Below are positions 8,867-17,494 of a DNA stretch of 64,000 nucleotides, one piece after another. This DNA comes from Mycobacteriales bacterium (GTDB lineage: Bacteria > Actinomycetota > Actinomycetes > Mycobacteriales > QHCD01). Each line of letters starts with the position of its first letter. Position 1 is the first letter of the stretch. Where the stretch lies: assembly GCA_036497565.1 (NCBI GenBank), contig DASXJE010000006.1, positions 16,097 to 80,096 on the forward strand, in the 5' to 3' direction. The notes under the pieces were generated by a model. It had not been told where the DNA came from and did no database searches. It saw only the letters and a program-made list of their open reading frames with translations. The translations under genes were made by a program, and so were the position numbers.

Positions 8867-10027
8867 GTGTCCGATCCCCAAGCCCCATTGCCGAAGTCGC
8901 CCGGGGGCTCCGGACGACATCGGGCGGCGTTCGCGGGCAAGGTGATCGCCGCCGTGGTGTCGCTGGTGGTCCTGGTGGCCAGCGGTACGGCGTGGGCCCT
9001 CTACACGCGCTTCAACGGCCAGGTCACGCATCTGGGTCGTGGGGTCATCGAGTCCCCGAAGCAGGGCGGGGGCCACGACGTCGACGGGGTCGACCAGAAC
9101 ATTCTGCTGGTCGGTAACGACAGCCGCGGCGGCCTGACCAACCGCCAGCTCCGGGAGCTGGGGACGCAGGTCAACGCGGGCTTCAACACCGACACGATCC
9201 TGCTCGTTCACATCCCCGCCGACGGCCGGAAGGCGACCGTGGTGTCCTTCCCCCGCGACTCCTACGTGACCATCCCGGGTTATCGCAGCAACAAGATCAA
9301 CGCGGCGTACGCCGACGGCGCCTGCCTTCCCCCCGGAGCGACCCAGTCACAGTGCGGCGGCACCCTGACCGGGGCGGAGAAGACAGCAGGAGCCAGGGAG
9401 CTGGTCAAAACCGTGAGCGCACTGACCGGCCTGCACATCGACCATTACGTCGAGGTCGGGCTGCTCGGCTTCTACCAGATCAGCAAGGTGCTCAACGGCG
9501 TCGAGATCTGCCTGAAGGCGCCCGCGAAAGACCACTACTCCGGGATCGACCTGCCGGCCGGCAGACAGAAGATCGAGGGCACCCAGGCGCTGGCTTTCGT
9601 GCGGCAACGGCACGGCATCCCCGGCGGTGACCTGGGCCGGATCAAGCGCCAGCAGGCCTTCCTCGGCGCCGTGGCGCACCAGATCCTCAGTGCCGGCACA
9701 CTGCTCAACCCGATCCGGCTCAACCAGTTACTCGACGCGGTGTCGAAGTCGCTCACCACCGACAACGACGGACTGGACCTGCTGAGGCTGGCCGGTCAGA
9801 TGCGTGACATCGCCGCCGGCAACGTGGTCTTCAAGACCGTTCCGATCGCGAGTCTCAGCTACTCCGCCGGCGGAATACCCGACGCCATCGAGCTGGACAA
9901 GGCGAAGCTCCCGGGCTTCTTCTCCACCATCGTCAGCGGCCACCCCACGCACCGATCGACGTCGCACAAATCGTCGTCGGCCAACCGGCCGGCCCGGACC
10001 GCGGCGAGCAAGAGCTGCGTGTACTGA
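8867..10027 (+). CDS. LytR-CpsA-Psr (LCP) family cell-wall ligase
   Basis: 386 residues from GTG 8867 behind AGGAGAGG. A short cytoplasmic tail and one membrane helix (VIAAVVSLVVLVASGTAWALY) precede the LCP domain: NILLVGNDSRGG, NTDTILLVHIPADG, VVSFPRDSYVTIPGY, KINAAYADG and FVRQRHGIPGGDLGRIKRQQ. LCP enzymes transfer polyprenyl-linked glycopolymers such as arabinogalactan or teichoic-acid-like chains onto peptidoglycan outside the membrane. The Asp and Arg residues expected to bind the pyrophosphate are present. It is transcribed divergently from the exporter/peptide operon (257-base gap). Confidence 0.92.
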   Translation: MSDPQAPLPKSPGGSGRHRAAFAGKVIAAVVSLVVLVASGTAWALYTRFNGQVTHLGRGVIESPKQGGGHDVDGVDQNILLVGNDSRGGLTNRQLRELGTQVNAGFNTDTILLVHIPADGRKATVVSFPRDSYVTIPGYRSNKINAAYADGACLPPGATQSQCGGTLTGAEKTAGARELVKTVSALTGLHIDHYVEVGLLGFYQISKVLNGVEICLKAPAKDHYSGIDLPAGRQKIEGTQALAFVRQRHGIPGGDLGRIKRQQAFLGAVAHQILSAGTLLNPIRLNQLLDAVSKSLTTDNDGLDLLRLAGQMRDIAAGNVVFKTVPIASLSYSAGGIPDAIELDKAKLPGFFSTIVSGHPTHRSTSHKSSSANRPARTAASKSCVY

Positions 10028-10035
10028 CCGCCGCA

Positions 10036-10063
10036 TGAACGCTCACCGTTGAACGTTCACCGT
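10036..10063. repeat. two tandem 14-base repeats
   Basis: Two adjacent copies of TGAACGYTCACCGT just after the LCP stop, differing only at Y (C then T). The second contains the palindrome GAACGTTC. This could be a regulator site for the following gene or chance; nothing else is recognisable in 10028-10151. Confidence 0.4.
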
Positions 10064-10151
10064 CCCGTCGACGTGGTGTGAGGGTACGGGCCGCCCGGCA
10101 TCCCAGAGCTCCTGACCGGCCGGCTGCCTCCGGCGGAATGGGAGTCGCGCG

Positions 10152-10760
10152 ATGCAAGCCAGCCCTCCGGGACGTCCGACCAGGATGCGAGCCTGGCAGC
10201 GCGCCCATTCGCGGCAAGTCGACAGGTCGGGACATGTTCGCGCAGCAGCGGCCGTGGGCGCGCCGATCGGGGCGCACGAGCGAGTGCTGTTCGCCGGACG
10301 GGACGTCACCGGCGCAGCCGTCGTCGCAACCGGCTGGGCTCTCTACCACCAACCCCAGGCCGGGCCGGGACAGGCCTGGCTCCGCCTGGGTTGGGAGGAC
10401 GTCGGCCGGGTCGCCTGGGCGGAGGGGTCGGGCATCCTGACCCTGACCGCGCTCCCCTGCAGCGGCTCCTCGCGCCTGGTCCTCCCGCTGTCCGGCCACG
10501 CGCCGCTCGTGGAGCTGGCCCGCGAACGGGTGGCCTCGACCCTGCTGGGGGGCACCCTGGTCTGGCACCGCGACCGCGCCTGCGCCCAGGTCATCGCCCG
10601 GCGTAGGCCGGGCACCGACCAGGTGAGCTGGATCCTGGCCTTCTCGCGGGCCGAGGACATCGACGATGCCGGGGTCCAGGCCCAGGTGGCCCTGGCCATC
10701 ACCGAACTGCAGGAAGAGATCGGACCCGCGATTGCGGAGCGCCACCGTCGGGTAAGCTGA
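10152..10760 (+). CDS. conserved actinobacterial hypothetical protein
   Basis: 202 residues, with GGGAG 7-8 bases before the ATG. It reads like a soluble protein with a small beta-rich fold: RVLFAGRDV, VVATGWALYHQP, LRLGWEDVGRVAWAEGSGILTLTAL, followed by a helical tail. The repeated 'W-E-x-V' pattern is seen in a widespread actinobacterial family of unknown function. No catalytic motif or membrane segment is visible. A shorter start at an internal ATG (M12) is possible. Its stop lies 8 bases before the conserved core of the riboswitch. Confidence 0.7.
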   Translation: MQASPPGRPTRMRAWQRAHSRQVDRSGHVRAAAAVGAPIGAHERVLFAGRDVTGAAVVATGWALYHQPQAGPGQAWLRLGWEDVGRVAWAEGSGILTLTALPCSGSSRLVLPLSGHAPLVELARERVASTLLGGTLVWHRDRACAQVIARRRPGTDQVSWILAFSRAEDIDDAGVQAQVALAITELQEEIGPAIAERHRRVS

Positions 10761-10761
10761 A

Positions 10762-10890
10762 CGGCGAAGGGGAGTAGCCCCGAATCGATGATCGACATGC
10801 TGGCGCGCTCCTGCGCCCGGTCATCGGGCCCGTGTTTGGCGGGCGGGCGAGACCTTCGACCTCGACACTTGTGTCGGGTCGAAGAGTCGG
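10762..10890 (+). promoter_or_regulatory. yybP-ykoY (Mn2+-sensing) riboswitch
   Basis: The hallmark L1 motif GGGGAGTAG lies at 10769-10777. It is followed by GC-rich pairing segments, the short GGCGAGACC stretch at about 10846-10854 and a long hairpin (CTTCGACC ... GGTCGAAG, about 10853-10884). The next gene encodes a TMEM165/UPF0016 protein, one of the classic classes controlled by this manganese riboswitch. Outer boundaries are approximate. It would turn on exporter synthesis when Mn2+ is high. Confidence 0.8.
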
Positions 10891-10935
10891 CCCCCGACCT
10901 CCGGCCCGGCCCCGATAGAGACCGGAGCCCGCCCC

Positions 10936-11532
10936 GTGCAACCGCTGCTGATTCCTCTTGTGTTCGTCGTCGTCCTCGTCGCCGAACTCCCCGACAAGTC
11001 GATGTTCGCGTCGCTGGTGTTGGGCACCAGGTTCCGGCCACGCTGGGTCTTCCTCGGCGTGGCCACCGCCTTCCTGGTGCACGTCATCCTGGCCGTCGTG
11101 GCCGGCCACCTGTTGTCGTTGCTGCCGCACCGGGCGCTCGAGGTCCTCATCGCGACCCTCTTCGCCGCCGGCGCGGCGTACATGTGGATCTCGGCGTCGA
11201 AGAGCAGCGACGAGGAGACCGCCCAGGAACACCTCGACAGCGCGGCATCGGGCTCGGCGCTCGCGGCCTTCGCCACATCTTTCGGCGTGGTCTTCATCGG
11301 CGAATGGGGTGACATCACCCAGATCCTGACCGCGAACCTGACCGCACGTTACGACGACCCCCTCGCGGTCGCCATCGGCGCCACACTCGGCCTGTGGACG
11401 GCGGCCCTGCTCGCGATCACCGCCGGCCGCGCTCTCCTGCGCTACATCTCGGTGGCCTTGCTGCAGCGGCTGGGCGCCCTCATCCTGCTGGGCTTCACGG
11501 CCTACAGCATCCTGCAGATCATCACGAGTTAG
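10936..11532 (+). CDS. TMEM165/GDT1 (UPF0016) family Mn2+/Ca2+ exporter
   Basis: 198 residues, GTG start behind CCGGAG. Two inverted half-repeats each carry the family signature: [12 protein letters not shown] near residue 16 and IGEWGDITQ near residue 124 (E-x-G-D-[KR]-[TS]-like). Six hydrophobic segments are evident. Members such as Synechocystis Mnx and bacterial MneA export Mn2+ across the membrane. Control by the upstream riboswitch agrees with this role. The transported ion is inferred from family and riboswitch. Confidence 0.9.
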   Translation: MQPLLIPLVFVVVLVAELPDKSMFASLVLGTRFRPRWVFLGVATAFLVHVILAVVAGHLLSLLPHRALEVLIATLFAAGAAYMWISASKSSDEETAQEHLDSAASGSALAAFATSFGVVFIGEWGDITQILTANLTARYDDPLAVAIGATLGLWTAALLAITAGRALLRYISVALLQRLGALILLGFTAYSILQIITS

Positions 11533-11599
11533 CCCGCGGCGGTCGAAGGGTGGGACCATCCTTCTCGCCGGTGCTCCCTCGCCGGGTGAGGAGGATGCG

Positions 11600-13648
11600 A
11601 TGGCCACGGCGACCGACTCAGCGCCCACCGAGGCACCGGTCAGTCGGCAACGGATCTGGCTGATCCTGATCGGCCTGCTCCTCGGCATGCTGCTGGCCTC
11701 GCTGGACCAGACGATCGTGGCCACGGCGCTGCCCACGATCGCCGGCGACCTGCACGGCCTGTCCCACCTGTCCTGGGTAGTCACCGGCTACCTGCTCGCG
11801 TCGACCGCGTCCACCCCGCTGTGGGGGAAGCTCGGCGACATGTACGGCCGGAAGAGGTTCTTCCAGGCCGCGATCGTGATCTTCCTGATCGGCTCGATCC
11901 TCAGCGGGCTCGCGCAGTCGATGATCGAACTGATCGGGTTCCGGGCCCTGCAGGGCATCGGTGGTGGTGGGCTGATCGTCGGGGCTCAGTCCATCATCGG
12001 CGACGTCGTCGCGCCCCGTGAACGCGGTCGCTACCAGGGCATCTTCGGCGCCGTATTCGGTGTGACCAGCGTGATCGGCCCCCTGCTGGGCGGTTTCTTC
12101 GTCGACAACCTGTCCTGGCGCTGGGTGTTCTACATCAACATCCCCGTCGGTCTGGTGGCTCTCGTGGTCACGGGGATCGTGCTTCCCTCGCGTTCGACGA
12201 CCGTGCAGCACGTCATCGACTATCTCGGTGCGGGCCTGCTCGCCGCCGCGGCGACCTGCCTGGTACTGCTGACCAGCCTGGGCGGCACGACCTATCGGTG
12301 GGGGTCGGTGCAGATCTACGGCCTCGGTGTCGCAGCAGTCGTCGCAATCATCGGTTTCATCCTCGTCGAGCGCCGCGCTCCCGAGCCGGTCCTTCCGCTG
12401 ACCCTGTTCCGCAACCGCATCTTCTCGGCCGCATCGGCGGTCGGCTTCGTGGTGGGGTTCGCGATGTTCGGCGCGATCACCTATCTGCCGCAGTACATGC
12501 AGGTCGTGCAAGGGGTCAGCCCGACCGCGTCGGGGCTTCGCCTGCTGCCGTTGATGGCCGGACTCTTGTTGACCTCGATCGGTTCCGGCCAGCTGATCAG
12601 TCGCACCGGCAGATACCGAATCTTCCCGATCATGGGCACGCTGATCATGTCGGTGGGGTTGTTCCTGCTCTCCCGGCTCTCGGTGTCGACCCCGACCTGG
12701 CAGTCCTCGATCTCGATGTTCGTGCTCGGGGTCGGCATCGGTGCGGTGATGCAGGTCCTGGTCATCGCCGTACAGAACGCCGTCGACTACCGCAATCTCG
12801 GCGCCGCGACGTCCGGAGCCACGTTCTTCCGCTCCATCGGCGGCAGCTTCGGCACGGCGGTCTTCGGCGCCATCTTCGCCAACGTGCTCGTCGGGAACCT
12901 CGCCCATCACCTGCGCGGCGTGCGGATTCCGCCGGGCTTCTCACCACAGTCCGGTGCCGACCCCGCGACGCTCAACCGGCTGCCCGCGCCGGTACACATG
13001 GGCTACATCGAGGCCTACGCCGCCAGCATCCGCACCGTCTTCCTTGTCGCGGTGCCGATCGCGCTGGTCGGTTTCGCCCTCAGCTGGCTGATCCGCGAGA
13101 TACCGCTCCGGGCTACCGCGGCGGCCGCCAACCCGGCCGACACCTACGCGCCGACGTCCGTCCCCTCCGAGCGCACATCAATGCAGGAGATGGAGCGTGC
13201 GGTGGAGGTCCTCGCCCACCGTGAAGACCGGCGCAAGCTCTACGGCAGGCTGGCCGAACGGGCCGGCCTGTCGCTCGCACCGCCGGACAGTTGGCTGCTC
13301 TACCGGCTCGCCGATACTCCCGACGTCACGGTCGGTCAGCTCTGTCGCCGGCTCCGCGTCCCGCCGGAGCGACTCGACGCGCACCTGCACGTGCTCGCCG
13401 AGGCCGGCCTGCTGCGTCTCGGTCCTGGTGTCGACGGCGACTCCACGATCGCGGTCACCGCGGCCGGCGAGACGGCGATCGCCGACCTGCTCGATGCACG
13501 GCGCGCTGCTCTCGCGGAGTACGTGCGGGGCTGGTCGCCGGAGGACAACGCCGAACTCCGCCGGTTGATCGAACGCCTCGCCGGCCAACTCCTCGCCGAC
13601 GACGACCGACTGATCCGCGACGCCCAGGTGGCCAGCGTGCCGCGCTGA
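11600..13648 (+). CDS. DHA2-family (14-TMS) drug exporter with C-terminal winged helix
   Basis: 682 residues, GAGGAG before the ATG. Residues about 1-500 are a 14-helix MFS transporter of the EmrB/QacA type: [19 protein letters not shown] (helix 1 motif D1) and [11 protein letters not shown] (motif A). Residues about 525-682 form a cytoplasmic extension that looks like a MarR/PadR-like winged helix ([42 protein letters not shown]). The transporter half should expel drugs by proton antiport. The attached DNA-binding-like domain is unusual and could sense substrate or tether the exporter to DNA. Confidence 0.9.
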   Translation: MATATDSAPTEAPVSRQRIWLILIGLLLGMLLASLDQTIVATALPTIAGDLHGLSHLSWVVTGYLLASTASTPLWGKLGDMYGRKRFFQAAIVIFLIGSILSGLAQSMIELIGFRALQGIGGGGLIVGAQSIIGDVVAPRERGRYQGIFGAVFGVTSVIGPLLGGFFVDNLSWRWVFYINIPVGLVALVVTGIVLPSRSTTVQHVIDYLGAGLLAAAATCLVLLTSLGGTTYRWGSVQIYGLGVAAVVAIIGFILVERRAPEPVLPLTLFRNRIFSAASAVGFVVGFAMFGAITYLPQYMQVVQGVSPTASGLRLLPLMAGLLLTSIGSGQLISRTGRYRIFPIMGTLIMSVGLFLLSRLSVSTPTWQSSISMFVLGVGIGAVMQVLVIAVQNAVDYRNLGAATSGATFFRSIGGSFGTAVFGAIFANVLVGNLAHHLRGVRIPPGFSPQSGADPATLNRLPAPVHMGYIEAYAASIRTVFLVAVPIALVGFALSWLIREIPLRATAAAANPADTYAPTSVPSERTSMQEMERAVEVLAHREDRRKLYGRLAERAGLSLAPPDSWLLYRLADTPDVTVGQLCRRLRVPPERLDAHLHVLAEAGLLRLGPGVDGDSTIAVTAAGETAIADLLDARRAALAEYVRGWSPEDNAELRRLIERLAGQLLADDDRLIRDAQVASVPR

Positions 13649-13678
13649 TCGACAGCTCGCCCGGACCGATCTCTGACG

Positions 13679-14323
13679 TCACCGTGAAGCCTGCAGCCGT
13701 CGCCCAGCGTTCCGAGTGCCGCCGACCACCTCGTCGGGCGCACCGAGTCGCTCCAGTAACAGGTCGAGCACGGCCTCTAGGTCTGCGCTACTGCCGGTCG
13801 CGAGGAGGATCGCGACGCCACCGTGTATCCCGGCGACGATGGCGCCTGCGAAGCGATCCGCATCGAGAGCCGCCGGGGCGGCTCCATTTGCTTGCATGGT
13901 GCGCACTCCGGTTGCGAGGTCGCTACGCCAGCGCAGCAGCAGGCTTCGAGTGACCGCCTGTGCGGCGGGGTCGGTGCGCCCCAACTCGGACATCAGCACG
14001 GCCATCGGGCACGTCGGGCCTTGCTTGCGATAGCGACGGAGCAGAGCCACTTTCCATCGCTGCCACGAATCCCACGTTGTGAGGTCGGACAGGTGCGGTT
14101 GTTGGTCGAGCAGCACGCGGTCGGCCTCGAACTGCGCTACCGCAAGCAGCAATTCGTCGCGACCGGACGGGAAGTAGTGGAACAACTGGCTCTTGCTGGT
14201 GGCCGTGCGCATGCGGATGTCGTCCAGGGTCGTGTCCCCGAGCCCTACCTCGCGGATCACCCCGGCGGCGCCTTCGATAATGCGCTGTCTCGTCGCCGCA
14301 CCCTTTGCGGTGAGCTTGGTCAT
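13679..14323 (-). CDS. TetR/AcrR-family transcriptional regulator
   Basis: 214 residues. The N-terminal helix-turn-helix reads TRQRIIEGAAGVIREVGLGDTT... TSKSQLFHYFPSGRDEL, the standard TetR pattern; the C-terminal ligand domain resembles TetR_C_6/YcdC types. Its ATG overlaps the SDR stop (ATGA), so the pair is co-transcribed. A TetR-type palindrome (15134-15149) sits upstream of the SDR gene, so autoregulation of the operon is likely. Confidence 0.92.
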   Translation of the reverse strand: MTKLTAKGAATRQRIIEGAAGVIREVGLGDTTLDDIRMRTATSKSQLFHYFPSGRDELLLAVAQFEADRVLLDQQPHLSDLTTWDSWQRWKVALLRRYRKQGPTCPMAVLMSELGRTDPAAQAVTRSLLLRWRSDLATGVRTMQANGAAPAALDADRFAGAIVAGIHGGVAILLATGSSADLEAVLDLLLERLGAPDEVVGGTRNAGRRLQASR

Positions 14324-15081
14324 CGGGCCGCGAACAGCACGGACGACCGCCCTCCATCGATGTCCAACACGCTGCCGTGGATGTCGGTCGCGTCGTCGCT
14401 GGCCAGGAACACAGCGGCTCGCGCGACCGCGTCGGGCGCCACGAGACGCCCGAGCGGCGCGGTCGCCATCATCGGGCCGGCGACCTCGGCCACCGGGCTG
14501 GCGCTGTCGAAAGTGACGCCGGGAGAGATCGCGTTGACGCGCACCCCCTGTGCACCGAACTCTGCAGCCCAGGCGCGGGTGAGCGTTTCCATCGCTCCCT
14601 TCGACGAGGCGTACGCCGTGCCCGCGGGAATGCCAAGCCGCGCCCCCCAAGAACCCAGATTGAGTACGACACCCCGACCGACGTCAGCCATTGCAGGGAC
14701 GAGTGCGGCTGTCAGGAAGTACGGCGCCTTCACGTTCACGGCCATGATGCGGTCGAAGGTGTCCCCGTCGATTGCCAGCGTCCCACCCGGCGGGTAGATG
14801 CCCGCATTGTTGACGAGAATGTCGATCGATCCGTAGACCTTCGTCGCCAGCTCCGCCAACTCACGTGAGGCTTCGACGGATCCGTCGAGCTCGTGAGGGA
14901 GAAAAGTCGCCTCTCCGCCGGCTGCCCGGGCCACTCCGACGACCGCGCCACCGCGCTCGGCGTCGCGTCCTGTGACTACTACCTGCGCTCCCTCGGCGGC
15001 GAACCGGATTGCGATTGCCTTCCCGATGTTGCTGGTGGACCCCGTGATCAGGGCGGCCTTGCCCCGTAGGCGCTCAGACAT
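14320..15081 (-). CDS. SDR-family NAD(P)-dependent oxidoreductase
   Basis: 253 residues. Classical SDR motifs: cofactor loop TGSTSNIGKAIA (residues 14-25), NNAG at about 90, catalytic Ser in LNLGSWGA, YASSK with catalytic Tyr and Lys, and the AISPGVTF loop. An Arg after strand 2 (TGRDAERG) suggests NADP(H). Substrate unknown. It is the first gene of a two-gene operon with the TetR regulator, whose operator lies about 50 bases upstream of the start. Confidence 0.93.
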   Translation of the reverse strand: MSERLRGKAALITGSTSNIGKAIAIRFAAEGAQVVVTGRDAERGGAVVGVARAAGGEATFLPHELDGSVEASRELAELATKVYGSIDILVNNAGIYPPGGTLAIDGDTFDRIMAVNVKAPYFLTAALVPAMADVGRGVVLNLGSWGARLGIPAGTAYASSKGAMETLTRAWAAEFGAQGVRVNAISPGVTFDSASPVAEVAGPMMATAPLGRLVAPDAVARAAVFLASDDATDIHGSVLDIDGGRSSVLFAAR

Positions 15082-15133
15082 CCGTTCTCTCCTCGTCCAT
15101 CATCGCGAGGTCTCAACGGTAGGTCTCGAATAA

Positions 15134-15149
15134 TGGACTAGCAAGTCCA
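15134..15149. promoter_or_regulatory. TetR-type operator
   Basis: Perfect inverted repeat TGGACT-AGCA-AGTCCA upstream of the SDR-tetR operon. This spacing and sequence resemble known operators of TetR/AcrR proteins such as those ending in CTAGTCCA. It probably binds the TetR protein encoded at 13679-14323. Confidence 0.75.
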
Positions 15150-15195
15150 GAAGTGCGCCCTCGGCCGACTATCGCCGGACATCCCGCCAACGCCC

Positions 15196-15624
15196 TCAGG
15201 CGCCCTCGACGGTGCCCTTGAGCCCGGTCAGCAGCATCGTCCAGTTTGCGGTCGCCCGCTCCGCCTCGGCTTCGTCGCCGTTGTTGTCCTGGCTCAACGA
15301 CACGTGCGTGGCCTTCCCGCGTTCCTCGAGGTCGTACGTGAGCGTGTGGTAGTTCTCGGGTTCGTCCGGCTGGCCGCTCATGGGGCTGAAGTGGGTGACC
15401 TGCAGGCGGCGATTCGGCGCGAACTCGACGACCTCGCCCTTGTCCTCATAGGTCTTGCCGTCGTACTCACCCGTCCAGCGGATCGGTCCGCCCACCTGCC
15501 AGTCGGTGACGACGTCCGTGCCGAAGAAGTACTGCTTGATCAGTGCCGGATCCGTCAACGCGACCCACACCTGCGAAGGTGCCGCATCAATGTCGATCTC
15601 CGCCGTCGCAACGTGACTGGCCAT
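15196..15624 (-). CDS. SRPBCC / AHSA1-like START-fold protein
   Basis: 142 residues. The opening ATAEIDIDAAPSQVWVALTDPALIKQYFFG and the strand VGGPIRWTGEYDGKTYEDKGEVVE match the AHSA1 (activator of Hsp90)/polyketide cyclase-like SRPBCC family, which form a cavity for hydrophobic ligands. The ATG at 15624 is preceded by GAGGAGAGG. It is divergent from a MarR regulator with the operator region between them, a common arrangement for small stress or detoxification modules. Ligand unknown. Confidence 0.88.
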   Translation of the reverse strand: MASHVATAEIDIDAAPSQVWVALTDPALIKQYFFGTDVVTDWQVGGPIRWTGEYDGKTYEDKGEVVEFAPNRRLQVTHFSPMSGQPDEPENYHTLTYDLEERGKATHVSLSQDNNGDEAEAERATANWTMLLTGLKGTVEGA

Positions 15625-15660
15625 GACCCTCTCCTCAGCCGCTTGAAACATATGACTCGA

Positions 15661-15688
15661 TCACATATCTTGTGTGACTGAATCACAC
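15661..15688. promoter_or_regulatory. MarR-type operator with three half-sites
   Basis: Three regularly placed half-sites between the divergent SRPBCC and MarR genes: TCACA (15661-15665), TGTGA (15673-15677), TCACA (15683-15687). The central half can pair with either side, and GTGTGA-CTGAA-TCACAC is a perfect inverted repeat. Probably bound by the MarR protein to control both promoters. Confidence 0.7.
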
Positions 15689-15721
15689 GTCCGGCACGAG
15701 GTCAATTCCTACGGTGGATCT

Positions 15722-16276
15722 ATGCGCACATCCCGCGATGCTCGGCTCGCCAACCTCCTCGGTGCAGTCGCTACCGGACTGGCCGACCGGGTGGCCGATT
15801 CGGTCGACACCACGGCCCTCGACGACAGGGCGCGGATGGCGTTGGTCGCGTTGCTGGACTTCTCGCCGAAAGGCTCCGTGCACACCCTGAGCCAGGTCGT
15901 CGGACTGACGCACTCCGGCGCCGTGCGACTCGTGGATCGGCTGGTCGACGCCGGCTATGTGCGCCGCAGGCCCGGCGCCGACGATCGTTCGGTCAGCATC
16001 GGCCTCACCCGGTCAGGCCGGCTGGTGGCGAATCGGGTGCGGGACCGACGCCAGGATGCGATCACCGACGCGATGACCGACCTGAGCGATCGGCAACGTG
16101 ACGACCTCGTACGGGCCTGCGAGACCATCGTCGCCAACCTCACCCGCGAGCGGCTGGACCGACGCGCGGCGGGCGAGCGACCGAGCGGGGGTGCGCTGTG
16201 CCGGATGTGCGACTTCGCCGCGTGCGGGCGTCCGGCCGGCCGGTGTCCGGCGGCTGGTGCGGTGGTCCAGCGGTAG
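15722..16276 (+). CDS. MarR-family transcriptional regulator
   Basis: 184 residues from ATG 15722 (GGTGG before it). The winged helix reads LSQVVGLTHSGAVRLVDRLVDAGYVRRRPGADDRSVSIGLTRSGR. The C terminus carries the Cys cluster CRMCDFAACGRPAGRCP found in a subset of MarR proteins and possibly metal- or redox-sensing. A GTG at 15674 is in frame but lies inside the operator, so the later start is preferred. Divergent from the SRPBCC gene it probably controls. Confidence 0.88.
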   Translation: MRTSRDARLANLLGAVATGLADRVADSVDTTALDDRARMALVALLDFSPKGSVHTLSQVVGLTHSGAVRLVDRLVDAGYVRRRPGADDRSVSIGLTRSGRLVANRVRDRRQDAITDAMTDLSDRQRDDLVRACETIVANLTRERLDRRAAGERPSGGALCRMCDFAACGRPAGRCPAAGAVVQR

Positions 16277-16460
16277 TCGCCGGCTTCTCCTGACGCCGCG
16301 GCGATTCCCCGCCCGGCACCTCGGGCTCCCCCCGCGACGACTGCCACGCGGTCCCGCAGCGCGTGGGTATCGAGCGACCACGTCATCGCTCGATGGTGTC
16401 ATCGCCGACCCGAGGTTCCGGCGGGCCGGGCGAACCATCGTCGCCCGGCCGGCGGGACGG

Positions 16461-16616
16461 CTACCAGTAGTGCCGGCGTCCGGCGATCTCGCGGCCGGTG
16501 GAGCCGACGACGAAGAGGACGGCGCCGACGACGAGGACGACGATGCCGAGCGTCCACAGGATGGCGATATGGGCGAGGAAACCCAGAGCGAGAAGAATGA
16601 TGCCGAGAATGATCAT
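16461..16616 (-). CDS. DUF6131-family small membrane protein
   Basis: 51 residues: MIILGIILLALGFLAHIAILW, a second hydrophobic segment and the C-terminal signature GSTGREIAGRRHYW. This matches the short two-helix DUF6131 proteins that are common in actinobacteria and have no assigned function. The ATG at 16616 was chosen because GGGAAG lies just upstream and family members begin there. Confidence 0.85.
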   Translation of the reverse strand: MIILGIILLALGFLAHIAILWTLGIVVLVVGAVLFVVGSTGREIAGRRHYW

Positions 16617-16756
16617 GCTGCTTCCCTTGCGGTGAGGGTGGAACCGCACCGGTCAGAAGGGGCATCGGTAGGAACCGATGCGCAGGGACCGAGGCGTTGC
16701 ACCGAGGGCCGCAGGTTTCTGGGCGGCGAACGTGACAGGCAGGAGTATGCGCAGAG

Positions 16757-17473
16757 TCAGGAGGACGGCGCAACTCGAGCCGGATCGGCGACGATCTCTG
16801 CCGAAACGGCGGCCAGGGAGCGGCGGCTCGATCGAGCCTGGGCCCGCAAGCGTTGGTACGCAGTTCGCGCATCCACACCCGCCTGGGCCATCAGGATTCC
16901 CTTGGCCTGCTCGATGAGGGTGCGGGAATCCAAAGCGCGCTGGAGGTGGCCCGCCAACTCGGTCTGGCTCGACGCCTGCATCATGCTGGCGATGAGCAGC
17001 GCGGCCAGGTCGGTGAATGCCATCACCGCCAGTTCCCCTTCCGGCGTCCACGGATGGGCGTCCTCGGACACCACCGCGACGACACCGACGGGCTGCTGGT
17101 TGTAAGGAATCGGGCTCGCCATGACCGCGTGCACGCCATGGGCGACGGCGTCGGCGGCGAACAACGGCCACCGCGAGTCGGCGGCGAGGTCCTCGACGGT
17201 GATCAGCTGCCGCGAGTCGAAGGCGGCGATGCATGGGCCCTCGAAATGGGTGACCTGAAGGTCTTCGAGGTGGGCAAGCCGCTCATCGGACACCGCGACG
17301 TTGCGCAGGTGGTGCTGGTCGTCGGTCAGCATCAGCGCGGCACCGTCGACGTTGAAGACGGTATGCGTGGTCCGCACGATCTCGCGCATTCCGTCCTGCA
17401 CGTTCATCTCCCCGAAGCGCAGCCGGCCGAGCTCCTCGAGAGCTCGCCGCACGTCGGGTATCGATACCGCCAT
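16757..17473 (-). CDS. GAF-ANTAR RNA-binding regulator
   Basis: 238 residues. A GAF sensor domain covers about residues 15-165 (GAALMLTDDQHHLRNVAVSD, FEGPCIAAF, VMASPIPYNQQPVGVVAVVS). An ANTAR domain follows (LQRALDSRTLIEQAKGILMAQAGVDARTAYQRLRAQAR), which binds paired RNA hairpins to prevent transcription termination. The GAF ligand is unknown. A GTG two codons earlier (17479) is an alternative start. It is transcribed in the same direction as, and just 21 bases downstream of, the selenoprotein-like gene. Confidence 0.9.
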   Translation of the reverse strand: MAVSIPDVRRALEELGRLRFGEMNVQDGMREIVRTTHTVFNVDGAALMLTDDQHHLRNVAVSDERLAHLEDLQVTHFEGPCIAAFDSRQLITVEDLAADSRWPLFAADAVAHGVHAVMASPIPYNQQPVGVVAVVSEDAHPWTPEGELAVMAFTDLAALLIASMMQASSQTELAGHLQRALDSRTLIEQAKGILMAQAGVDARTAYQRLRAQARSSRRSLAAVSAEIVADPARVAPSS

Positions 17474-17494
17474 GGTCACATCTTGACCGGCCGG

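Noticed and set aside
8871..9211. Minus-strand open frame over the start of the LCP gene
   Set aside because: Antisense to a well-supported LCP domain; no motif of its own.
16256..16320. Functional tRNA gene
   Set aside because: The T arm is too short and lacks GTTC, and the anticodon stem is mispaired; kept only as a possible relic.
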